A stretch of 64,000 bases of DNA, taken from Tubiluchus corallicola (Eukaryota > Priapulida > Priapulimorpha > Priapulimorphida > Tubiluchidae). Position numbers and translations under genes: made by a program. Positions 1 to 11,200 of this stretch are shown here, in pieces. The notes beneath the pieces are model-generated. The model had not been told where the DNA came from and did not search any database. It saw only the letters and a list, made by a program, of their open reading frames with translations. Where the stretch lies: assembly GCA_030141605.1 (NCBI GenBank), contig JAQGDQ010002371.1, positions 318,547 through 382,546 on the forward strand, in the 5' to 3' direction. How positions within the stretch are numbered: position 1 is the stretch's first letter; each line of letters begins with the position of its first letter.

Positions 1-53
1 CATTGACATTGCCTTTCTTGTGAACAAGCCTTTATATGCTTTGTCAATTAGCA

Positions 54-299
54 TCAAAACGTGCTTGCTGTGTCATACAAGAGTGTGACAAAACGTTCAA
101 GCACAGGCGTGAGTTCAGTCAGCTGCTCAGCTCTAATCGTGTTTCTTAGCGATACAAATCCTTCTGTTATCGCCTTAAACACTTGCCACGTAGGCCAAAC
201 CATCTTTTCCTTCTCTCTGTAAATGCTGAAACTTGGTCGGAACCAGTATTGGCATGAAATACTGACGAAGCTGGTCTCTTTAAGTCCCATGCTATTCAC
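54..299 (-). pseudogene. Transposon-like coding remnant at left edge
   Basis: An 81-codon open stretch contains the run TELTPVLERFVTLLYDTAST. From memory it resembles a repeated protein segment found in many invertebrate genomes in repeat contexts (ERF-x-V-x-L-Y-D core, followed by an x-ARK-x-LF-x-RKG-like motif). After the stop, another frame towards position 1 reads IDKAYKGLFTRKAM, which fits the expected continuation, so there appears to be a frameshift and the piece is broken. I cannot name the family with confidence, and the element runs off the left edge. No splice structure links it to the other genes. Confidence 0.35.
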
Positions 300-1868
300 A
301 GTTTCAAAGGGCCAAAGATATTGCCTTTATAAACTAGTAACAGCTATTTCGTCAGCCAACGTGAAGATGGCGACCATATCGGATATTACCCTAAAGCCTT
401 GACCTTCAAAGCCTACATATAAACAATAAAATCACCATTCTATTTGCTTCAGAATATGCAATGTAGCTAATATATTAAACAAGTGGCTACAGGCACGAAA
501 TCTTAACAGAGGTTATATTATAGGCATTTTTAGGCATTAGACATGGATTCCTTGACCTTGAAAACCTGTACTTAGACACCAAAATCGTCATCTAAACTAT
601 CTGGTCGGGCATCTTGAAAATGGCAACCATATTGGATATTTCTGATTGGTCTCATATCCCAAATTAATCACCTTGATGGGTTCTAGCAGTGTGCAAAGTT
701 TCATAACTTTTACGCAAAATTGGCAAGTTTAGGCAAATTATCTAGACTATATAAGTCGGAAACCGGGCGCACATTTTGTTTTTGTTTTTGCTTATTAAAC
801 TGTCTAAGTCGCCTTGTGTCTTTTTTGGGAGTCTTTTTTATATTCAGCAAGGTCGAATTAATAAAAATAATTTGCTTTTTGTTTTTATAACAAATCTTTA
901 AATGAAATTGCATAGTTAGCATAATTTTGTTTTGGGCGACGGCCATTTTTGAAATAAAGCTAAGAGAAACTAATTGCTTAGGCCCAGCAGCTTAAGCAAA
1001 ATGTCATGATTGCATCTTAATGATAATGTTGTGGCAATGATTTTTTTAAATTTATATTGTTTGTGCAAAAACATAGCGGTCATTTCTTTTTTATTTTGCA
1101 TTTTGAGCCCTTTCCGCTAATTTTTCAAGCCGGCTAGGGTCTTTTTGATTTCAAATTGACAAGACTGGCTATGCTGCCTAGTGCCCACTTAAAAAACGCC
1201 TCCAATGTTCCATTTTTCTGAAAAGTCGTCTAATCTAACAATTTAACTAGAATTTAAACAGCGGTACAACTCCAAATGAGCATAAAAACCGAAATCTTTT
1301 TTGGAGGATTTCATAATTTTGTTGTGTGCAATGTTGCAGGCTATAAACGGACTCTAGCAATGGAGTGACCATAAACTAACGGAGCAGAATTTAGGTGGCT
1401 ATTTGTTAGGAGCACTGACTGCTCTGTGCTATTAGAGGTTATTTATGAGAGCATTCTTAAATTGACATTGATTTGTTGAAGGTAGCCGTAGTTCAGAAAG
1501 AATTCGTTTCGTCAACAAGCACCTTCATATCTAAGATCTGACAACCAGCAAGTTGCTGATTCACATTTTTTATATATCTGTTGCTGATTTGTCGCGGATA
1601 GTACTAATGTTACTCCTGTATTTGTAGGACAAATTATCATCACTTTAATTTAGAAAAATCTACTTGCTCCGCAGCAAAATTGTTTTTGGTTTTACGTACA
1701 CGATGTCGTTTTGTTAGTTCCAAAAGGACAGAATTTTTTTGTATTTTGTTTAACGAAACTGCTATAAACTTTGCATACAAATTTCTTGCCGACTAAAAAA
1801 AGCATGTAGAAGTTCAACAGACAATGATATGAAACAGCAGCTTTCTAGATAATTTCAAAATACAGATT

Positions 1869-1937
<69 letters not shown>

Positions 1938-3988
1938 GAGTGCACTGCATTGCATGGGTGGCATCGCATTTGGTTGCGTTTTGTTTGCATTATATTTTCT
2001 GTTGCAGGTTAAATGAGAGAGTGAACACCGAGTAATTTAGCAATTTAATTAATAGTTTGTCTAATTAAAAAAACTTCAAGATCAAGCAACTCGTTAAAGC
2101 CTCAGTGGGTTTGATATCATCTTTAGATTTGATCAAGACTTTGCTAACTTAATGACATGCTTCTAAGTACGAATCGATCTGCACAAAAGCATCTGATTAA
2201 ACACAGAGTGCAGAGTGAGCATCCTCAGTGTTTATGATGACATCTCCCTCAGGATGTAAGAATCAAATAAAGAAACCCAGTCTTGATGCTTCAGCATCGA
2301 ACCAAGACCATTTTTCATAAACGTATGCATTTTTCGTTGAAATAATGTAAAACGCTATCGTAAAAGCAATCTTCTTTATTCATCCTATGCATCTCATTGA
2401 ATTTTTGATGTTGAATAGTCTGTTACGCCTAGGCACTCATGCACATGTATAGAGCACGAATGGCTATCAGTGCTCGTAACTTGCAGACCTGATTGTTACG
2501 GCATTAGCTTGACTAATAATTATTATCAGGCATCTTGTGAAGACTTCCTTAGGTTTCCGAACTAAAAAACTCTAAAATTTAATAATCCACAACAAACTGT
2601 AAAGCAATAGTCATTTACCAGTCATGCGGATATAATTTGTTCTGAGATAACCTTAAGCATCAGCTACGAATTAAGATCGATAGATGCCCTAAAATGTAGA
2701 GGCCGTAAGCATAAGCACTAGAAAAATTTCGTTGCCAACATAATTATTTTTAATTTAAAGAATACTCGGTTAACCATAAAATAAACATTTCACTTTCTGA
2801 AATAAAAGAAAACTTATACAGTAGGTTTATTTGGACATGCCTTAACCACGTGCTTACTTTTTTGCTTAATGTTAATCCAGCCCTGATACATATTAAAGCA
2901 GCATCGTCAATTTCTTCAATTTTGTTTATAATTAACGAGCATGAATTATTTTTGAAATTAATCCTTTACAGTAAAAATGCATATACATTTAACCCGTCGA
3001 GGAGCGTAATAGAAATTGATGAACAGGTTAGAGGGAACTGATAACATAATTGACAGGAGACAGACAGGTAAATGCATATAAACCCTAAAAGGCTGTAAAC
3101 CAAAATAATTATAAGATTAATATGTAATAACTATAATCAGCAATAGGCCTATATAAATAAAAACTTACTTGTATTATTTAAAGCGTTTAACTGCAGAACG
3201 GTGCACACTGATTCCTGATCCAGCTTCTCAAACATGTTAGCAACAAGTGATTTCACTGTTTATATTCCGTATATATGTCCAGAACTGCCAATACATATTT
3301 ACAGTCATTATGCACAGTTTGGGTTATTAGAATTTTAGGCCAATAGACGACAACATTTTTAAGACGCTTCAGAAACATTCGTTCAGCGCTTCAAAATAAA
3401 ATCATCTTGTCCTTATAAAACAATGTTAAAAATTGCACCTTGTTTAACGCCCATGTTTACATTTACATTTAATGAAGACAATATCTAAGTAAAAAATTGT
3501 TGCCTAATATCAAGCGTCATAATTACTGCATTTAAACAAAGATTTCAGCTTAACGCCAAAAAATAATACTAGCCTGTTTTAGTCTCACCACAAGATTACT
3601 GCATGAGTGGATCGCTTTATGAAGCCATCTTCCCTGATGTTGCTTTTCACTGAAGCCCGTTCCTGAGCAATGCTATAATCCAGTCTACGTTTCAGTTCAG
3701 CAGAGGAGCGCGCAAATGTGGTAATTAACTCGAAATTTCGATTGTAATGTTTGTAAAATGTTCGCCAGAAATAAATAGGACACCTGCGCCATTAACAGAA
3801 TTAACGACATGCGCAAACTAAAAATTATTTTGCTTAGTTATCACAAATAATCAAAAACAGATACGATTATATCTTAAGATATGGCAAATTGGTAATTGCT
3901 CATGAAAAGTGTATATGTGACAACAAGGGCACTATCGAAATACGGAAGATGATATCAATAATAAGCAACCTGTTTATATATATATAAA
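300..3988. other. Non-coding stretch with no recognisable gene
   Basis: I see no convincing coding exon on either strand. The open frames are short, low in complexity and lack plausible splice partners. The only clear structure is the GA microsatellite at 1870-1936. Confidence 0.5.
1870..1936. repeat. (AG)n microsatellite, 67 bp
   Basis: The stretch is an uninterrupted AG dinucleotide run with no substitutions seen. Perfect runs of this length are usually highly polymorphic between individuals. Confidence 0.95.
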
Positions 3989-4505
3989 CTAAATAAGAAC
4001 AACATTGCTATTGTTCTTGCAGATTAGAACTTGCACTTATTTTGACGTGAATTCATGTACTGTGCCTATAGCAGTAGCAAATTTTTATTTTACCAAAATA
4101 TTCTTGCGCGCCAGCTGGAATACAAATTGCACAGCAGTGAAGTGGTTAATTTAGATGATCTACTGGATTGTTTAATGCCCAGATGATATATATTATGTCA
4201 AACTGATATAAGCATGCCTAATTTATATTATTTGCTTGAAAATCTTATCGATGTTATATTAGCACTGATGTTTTAATGCACTGACTCACTTGCACCTGCA
4301 CTGTGGAGAGACTTGAATCAGGTACTACTGTTTTGTTAATCCACTTTAAACAAATAAAGATTATATATATGTATTCCAGCTGGCGCGCAAGAATATTTTG
4401 GTAAAATAAAAATTTGCTACTGCTATAGGCACAGTACATGAATTCACGTCAAAATAAGTGCAAGTTCTAATCTGCAAGAACAATAGCAATGTTGTTCTTA
4501 TTTAG
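3989..4505. repeat. Perfect 136-bp inverted repeat with 245-bp spacer
   Basis: The left arm (3989-4124) and right arm (4370-4505) are exact reverse complements over all 136 bases that I compared. The outer ends read CTAAATAAG and the inner ends GGAATACA. The spacer (4125-4369) is AT-rich without a coding frame. The open frames here are translations of the arms. I found no clear target-site duplication: the left flank is an AT run and the right flank is CAATAGTC. It could be a MITE with long arms, a recent inverted duplication, or an assembly fold-back. Identity this high implies youth or gene conversion. Confidence 0.9.
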
Positions 4506-7024
4506 CAATAGTCTTATTTATTTATTCTTACTCAATATTTATTTTTACTTGAACCTTTGGTTGATATTAACTAAATCTTGAACTATTGTAAATAGAACCA
4601 TATTGCAACAGTTTAAAAAATTCATCACTGAATTAAACATAGATTTATGACTAAAATTTACAATTTGCTCGTGACTAACGAAGCAATTCATTTAGGAAAA
4701 TATTGCACTCATTTGCATAACGTGTACATTCAAAAAAGTAATGTACTTAATTTTCAACGAAACTATTACTAGAACATATTCGGCTATCTGTTATGTTGCG
4801 AGAAAACAAATCAGAATTCAACTGTGTAAATTTCAAAATAAATCTATTTGTTAACATTTCATGTTTTCTGGCTTCATTCTTTTTTACACTGATATTTATT
4901 ATAGGATGTTCCCACTCCTTAGAAACAAGGCCTTTAAAGCAACCTGTTTTTTTACTGTCATAGCAAGAATCGTTCATTACAAGACGATTTTTAATAATTA
5001 TGTAACTAGCATAATCAAAGTTATGTGATATGACGATTAAAATGTGATGATGTAGCGAAAAGTAGTTTATTATATTTCTAATGTAGGCACATCATTCCTC
5101 AAATAGTATACTTATTACCTGCCAGAAAGTATAGTGTTCTGCCTAAGTGTCATTTTAAAAAACTGATATTCTAGTCAAAAATAGCCACAAGTAAACATTT
5201 TCTTAGTCTCTGATTGGCCCGTTCTATCTACTTGTAAATATACTATAAAATGCAAATATATCGATGTTAGTTAACGCTAGTTAAAAATCCTAGCTGAACC
5301 CAATCATTTCTTAGATAGCTCTTAGACCAGGTCTGCCACATCCGGCCAGATACATTCATTCCAAAGTACAAAATTACCATAGTGTTAGAGGTATATGGAC
5401 CTCTCATGTATAGGTTTTATTTGTTAGCTTTGTCTTGTACATTAATTATATTATTAACGTAAATTAATTAATTACGTAATTAAGTAATTATATTAGTTGT
5501 GTTATAACAATGTCGTTATTATCTGTGATAAGTAAGTACTTTTAGTGTGTCGTAACAAACTTGTTTTTCGTTTTCTGCTGCGTCCGTCGCGACTTAGTAA
5601 TTTAGCAAACAACACAACCCCAAGACAACAGATGTTTGCGAGATATTAGCAGATACGTGCCGTAAGAAACTTTCTGCGCACCCCAGGTGTTATGCATTGG
5701 GAATTTTCCCAGACCTGCGTTATTTCTTGGATAAACTCTGTGCTGAAAACATCTACCTCTCTCTTGAAGCAGCTGACTTCTTATTGTAATTGGTGTTCTG
5801 GACTTGATATGGTTGTCTATGAAGAACATATACGGTCTGGATGGATGATGGGTATTGGTAGCCATTTTGTTGAAGTTGTTAGTAAAGTTTATGGGACACA
5901 GCTGTCGTGTGTTGGTGCTAGAACATTATACCTAGTGGACTGTCAAACATTTGTTCGTTATTGGTGCGCAATAAAATTTTCCTTGCAAGTCACACAGCGG
6001 AAGGACGCTGCTTCAATACAGATCAGTTGGCCTACCGTTAACAGTAGTGTAACAGTATATTAATTCGATATAAGCCTGTATCTTTTCTTGTTAAATTTGT
6101 ACTGTTAATTAATAGACTAAAGTGGTTTATCATTCAGCTATAATTCCGTGTAGCTGTTTGAGTTTGAGGTTATTTTATCATGTTACGTGATAACTTGCGG
6201 TGCTAACACGTAATAGGATTGTAGTCCATTTTTGATAGTCTCTGTTTGATTTAGGATGACATTGGATTAAGTTGTATTGTGTTCTTTCCGGTTTTTAACA
6301 GCTGACGAATGTGACATTTTCGTTGGTTTTAGTACTATGTAAAGCAGTATGAAAAAGTTGAGTTTAATGGATTGAATTTGACTTGATGTGCAGTAGAGCG
6401 GTGGTTTAATGTAGATAACATTATTTGCTTTGCTGTTCAATTGGTGTAACTATTATGGTATACTATTGGAATAAAAAATTATGGCGTAGTTTGGAATTGA
6501 GCGTTCTGGTTTTGTGTGGTGATGTTCGGAATATAATAATAATAATAAGACTTACAGATTTCTCTGAATTGTGCCAGAAGGAAACAGATGCCACAGTGCA
6601 ATAATACATTTTTCCTGCCTTGTGAAACGCGCCAAATACTCCCACCTACAAAGTCCAGTGAACTGAAGCCACGTAGCAGGAATAGTAAATTACGAATAGT
6701 AGCTGCTGATAACATAACCAACGACGAGTATCTAATATTAACTAAAACATGTTAACAATGATTTAATAGTCTCAGTTATTTATTTCTCCTTTATTTATAA
6801 TCAGCATGCTGCTGTATACAAAAACAAATAATAAATTTGACTGGATTGAATAAATTTCAGTTTAAATTCATGATGAGTAATATCGTTTTCTAACAAGTTT
6901 TTGAAATTACAAGATTACGTAGTTAAGATAACAACAGAAAGTTTCCTATAAAAACTCTAAAGCTTTGTCCACTCGTACAATCCAATATTGGTACCTACGT
7001 AACCACCTTATCCCTCTTGATCTT
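4506..7024. other. Non-coding stretch, includes 3' flank of the minus-strand gene
   Basis: Overlapping open frames at about 5602-6063 exist on both strands (87 and 123 codons). Neither has a recognisable domain or splice context, so I leave them unassigned. An AATAAA occurs near 5970 on the plus strand. The part from about 6780 to 7024 is the likely 3' UTR of the RNase L-like gene. Confidence 0.45.
6779..6795 (-). promoter_or_regulatory. Candidate polyadenylation signals of the RNase L-like gene
   Basis: Two AATAAA hexamers on the minus strand (6795-6790 and 6784-6779) lie about 230-245 nt past the stop codon at 7025. They are the nearest canonical signals I found, and their use is inferred. 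Confidence 0.45.
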
Positions 7025-8241
7025 TTAGAAAAACATTGAAAAGTGACATTTTGCTCTCCACTGACTAAACCGTAACGTGTTGTACATGTAAATAACGACC
7101 AGAGGAAATCGTGTAGATATGTAACTCTCGGGGTCTCTTATAATCGTTTGTGCCACGCTGCTTAAACCATTGTAGTACTTAATCAGGTTTCTGCCAAATC
7201 GAATGAAATCAGCAAATGTATTCCTATAAGGCATCGTTGTTCCAGGGATTTCTTGCCAGAGGCAGTTGTTTACCATTTGTGTCCAATTTCCACAGGTCGA
7301 CCTAGCAAACGCTTGCTCAAGTTCGAGAGGTACCAGATCTCCACTGCCTTTGCATCGTTTCATTTCTTGACACAACGCCCCGAGAAAGCGATTGCGTTGT
7401 TTAGTAGTCCAGAAATAAGGATGCGCTAGAACTTGTGCTATCGTTGGCCTGTCCATAGGGTTTCGCTGCAACATCCAAATCACCATATCATTGTATTCCG
7501 CATTTATGAACCTCAGAAATGGCGTTCCCGCATTAACATTCGCCTCGCATTCTAAACAATTGCTACCAAATGGATGTTCTCCACCGGTTAGAATAAAGTA
7601 CGAAAGCATTCCTGAGATGAAGACGTCCGATTTTGCACTGTAGTTGGCAACTGGCTCGGCGATTCTAATACATTCCGGGGGCTTCCAGTAGTTACTGTTC
7701 GACCACACTTCGTCTGAAACAGTTGAGTTGTCTGACTGAAGAAAAAGGCTAATTCCAGTGTCTGCCAACCGTAACATACCTGACTCGTCAAGTAGGACAT
7801 TGCTAGGCTTCAAACCACCATGGAGTATAGGACCTGGCTTTTGTGAATGTAGATAACTTACACCTCGGAAAAGCTGGTAAACCAAGATCTTGTTAAAATT
7901 CTCACTGCACGGTTTCTGCCTTATAGCTTGCAAATAGCTATATAAGTTATACTCACACAACTCCATGGGCAAAAAACCTCCTTCTCTGGTTTCCAAAAGA
8001 CCCTAATAAAAAATAAATTATTAAAATTTAGATTAAAATAAAAAACGCGTTAAGATAAAAAAAACTTCTAACGCCACTTCTTACATCTATCTTCAGGATG
8101 TGTTGATCATTTAAGCTCCATAAACGAAATCTGGACACGATGTTTCGAAACTGTTGAAGTTTGTTCTTGCAAATGAACTTCAATGCTAACTCGGTTCCAT
8201 CTTCATTAATGCCAAGCAAAACGCCACCTCCGTCAACTGAT
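7025..8241 (-). CDS. RNase L-like gene, exons 8-9: pseudokinase and KEN ribonuclease-type domain
   Basis: Exon 8 (8241-8085) gives the N-lobe: a degenerate glycine loop (DGGGVLLG) and the ATP-site lysine in ELALKFI (about K1707). Exon 9 (8002-7025) gives the C-lobe and KEN domain. The catalytic loop reads HGGLKPSN (1799-1806), so the HRD aspartate is missing. DFG reads DTG (1819-1821), and W-x-x-P-P-E replaces the APE region. In the KEN part W1978, D2003 and R2009 line up with RNase L W632, D661 and R667. The residue five after the arginine, H672 in RNase L and H910 in human IRE1, is Y2014 (codon TAC at 7177-7175). RNA cleavage is therefore doubtful, while dimerisation or RNA binding could remain. 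Confidence 0.88.
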
Positions 8242-11200
8242 CTAAAAAAAGTTAATTTTTTGCAGCTGTAATGTAACCGTTCCAGAAACTTCCTGAACAT
8301 GTAGTGGTTCGAGATTTGATCTCAAAAAGATGCAGCTCAAAAATTATATTTACCTCTTTCCAATAAAGAACTCATCGGAGTAACAAAATCGTATGGTTCC
8401 CTTCGTGATTAGATCACTGGCATGCATTGAGGCTAACTTTCTAAATTTGTCATTCCAACGCTTGCTACGACTCTTCCAGTTTCCATTGGAAATGCTACCG
8501 TCACAATTGTGCAAGTCTTTCTGAAACAGCATTTCTCCAGGAGTGCTCATCTGTACGCCTTGTCTTTGGCTAGCATGGACCAGGTTATCTACTGCAGGTT
8601 CTGTTGATATACTAATTAAGGAACTAGAGGACATGCAATCAGTATCGTCAAAATCATTTTGTTGAATGTTATTGTACCTGTCACCGTTGTAGGTACTATT
8701 TGGTGGTCTGAGATTTCCTATATTCCATTGTTGCAAATCATACCCACGACCATAACTACTTGTGGCTTGTGACATGGAAAGATTTACATCTGATGCGTGT
8801 GAAACAGCTTCATTAAATCCCACCGAATTTGTGCTGCTAGAAGAAGATGTGAAATTGAATCCATTATCCTGCTGTGCAAATATTTCTGCGGGTGTAGACA
8901 TCTGAGGAAGCACTTGAGCAGTTGGTTTCTGTTTGACTGTTGGACATTCGTTTTTCCTCATTTCAACCACAACGTCAGCATTTTTTGGTAAGTACACCAG
9001 ATGATTCCTATTGGTTGAGGATAAAACACCTGGTTGACGAAATGGTTTTTCTGATTGAGGCACGGTTATAGTTTCCTGCTGAAATTCAATTCCTGGTGGA
9101 GGAATTACCATAGGAGCATTGCCACTGGAAAGTGGCATGTGATTTTTGTTCCAAGGAGGCATTGAACCAGGAAAATTGCTCCAGAGTTGCTGAATAGCAA
9201 CCTGAGGCAGTGTTGGAAAAAAACCAGGGGGTGGGGGCATCCTCCAGTATTGAACAAAAGGCGGTGGTCTAACCATGTGATTAATACCTGGTGGACATGG
9301 GATTTGACATTGGTTACTAAGATTGGGATTGTCATGTGGCACTGTACTGACATTGCATCCCACAGAAGTGGAATTTGAGTTTAGCAATGTTTCCTGCCAG
9401 TTAAAATTACTTTGTGCAGCCAGAGGAACAAGAGACTGGATTATGTTGTGAGAATTACTTTCGGAACATGTAGAACACCATTCTGGCCCAGACGGCAGAT
9501 TCTGAATTTTTGAAGTGCAAGCCTGAAAGCTTTCGGATGGTTTGGATGATAACCCTGCTTCATTGGAAGATGTAGGTGTTGTATCGGCATTTCTAAGAAC
9601 AATTTGACTGCCTGTGTTTTTGTTTGAGCAGTTTTCTTCACTGGTTGATAATTCTGGTGTTCTAACGTGATTTAGTGATGATTCCAACTCCCTATCTATC
9701 TGATCATAATTAAAACTTGAGCTGTCACTCAAATTTTGACTTTCATCACTATTTGTGTTTGTGAGTGATTTCCCAACACTTACAGTTCTTTCTGGAGATT
9801 GAACTGTAGATGTTTGCCCCGAAATATCAGACTCATTTGATTCTACTGAAAAAGATTCATCAGATTGTGTCAAAGGTTGTATTAAGCAAGACTGTGAACG
9901 AGCAGTAACAACTTCTTGAATCCAATTGTTGATCATTCCCCTTTTTATTTCATCTCTAACGGGATCTTTTTCTGGTGAAACAGCCATATTGTTAACTGAA
10001 GAACGAGACAATATGTGTGACTCAGAACTTTTGAAAATTTTCAATAAAGGGCGTGACCAGTGATCATCAAAGCCATCAAGTGTTTTCCATACGTTGGTAA
10101 TATCAGCTTGTGTAATGTTGGCATTATCATTTGCTATGTGAATTACATCAGATTGTATACCCTGGTTCACGTCAGATACGACTGGCATTTGCTGGTTCTC
10201 AAAAACCACTGTTTCTGAGGATTTTGGTGTAATTTCATTTTTTGGCGTGTCGGCTTCCACATGTTCACAGGAAATATTATTATTATTAACACTTATAATT
10301 TCAGTATTTTCTTCATATTTCACAATCCCATTATCTTGCTTGTCCTCTTCCAGTTTTTTTGCTTTTAATTGCCTTGGGAGGAACTCAGCACAATCGTCTT
10401 CAGTACCATTATCATTGTCATTCCACTGAACAACTTCAGATGGCAAATTGATTCTATATGACGTAGTATTTTGATTCACAGGTTCAATTTCATCTTTGTT
10501 GGAGATCAGGTGCAAGGTAAAAATAAAATCCAAACACAAAATTTCTTTTACGTTAGCTAATGTTAGTAATTGGTTACAACTGCATTCCTCATTGTCATGA
10601 TCATGGTCGTTACCGCTTTCATTGTTTTCATTAGTGTTGAATAAGCTTTCCAAAATTGACGTGTCATTACTGCTGCCATCTGTTAAAGGATCGTCGCCTT
10701 CTGATTCATCATTTGCAGTGTAATAACTTTCAGACGTCGATGTTGTAGATGTTGCATTTTCCACAATGACTTTATCAGCATGCTTTTCCTTTCTATCACA
10801 GAGATGATTCGCAAAGTCACTGCTTGTTGTAATCTGTGATGATTCGTTGTTTCTATATGAATTATCGTCAGTGAAATGTTCCTTTTGCTGTAATTCACTG
10901 GAATGGTCTTCCGTCATTGTCTTATTAGTTTCTTCACTGCTGATGTGAACATTCTTATCTGAATTACTTGTAGTTTTTTTAAATGTCTTCTGAGGACTTA
11001 CTGGTGCTGATTTTGCTACACATTTTCCGTTTGGCAAATCCAGTCTTTTTCTTGATGGCACATCATTAACGTCATAGTACATGCCAACTGGTTGTTGCTG
11101 AGTTGTCTGCTCCCAAACGAAGAGTTGCTTGCTTCCATAATCAGAGTGTGTACGGTGTTTGGTAGGCGTTGTTTTGGTTTGAGTTTCTCGTGGCTTGCTT

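Noticed and set aside
4254-4439. 61-codon minus frame
   Set aside because: It is a translation of the right arm and spacer of the inverted repeat, not a gene.
5602-6063. Overlapping 87-codon (minus) and 123-codon (plus) frames
   Set aside because: No recognisable motif on either strand and no splice partners. Overlap on both strands suggests chance or an old unidentified repeat.
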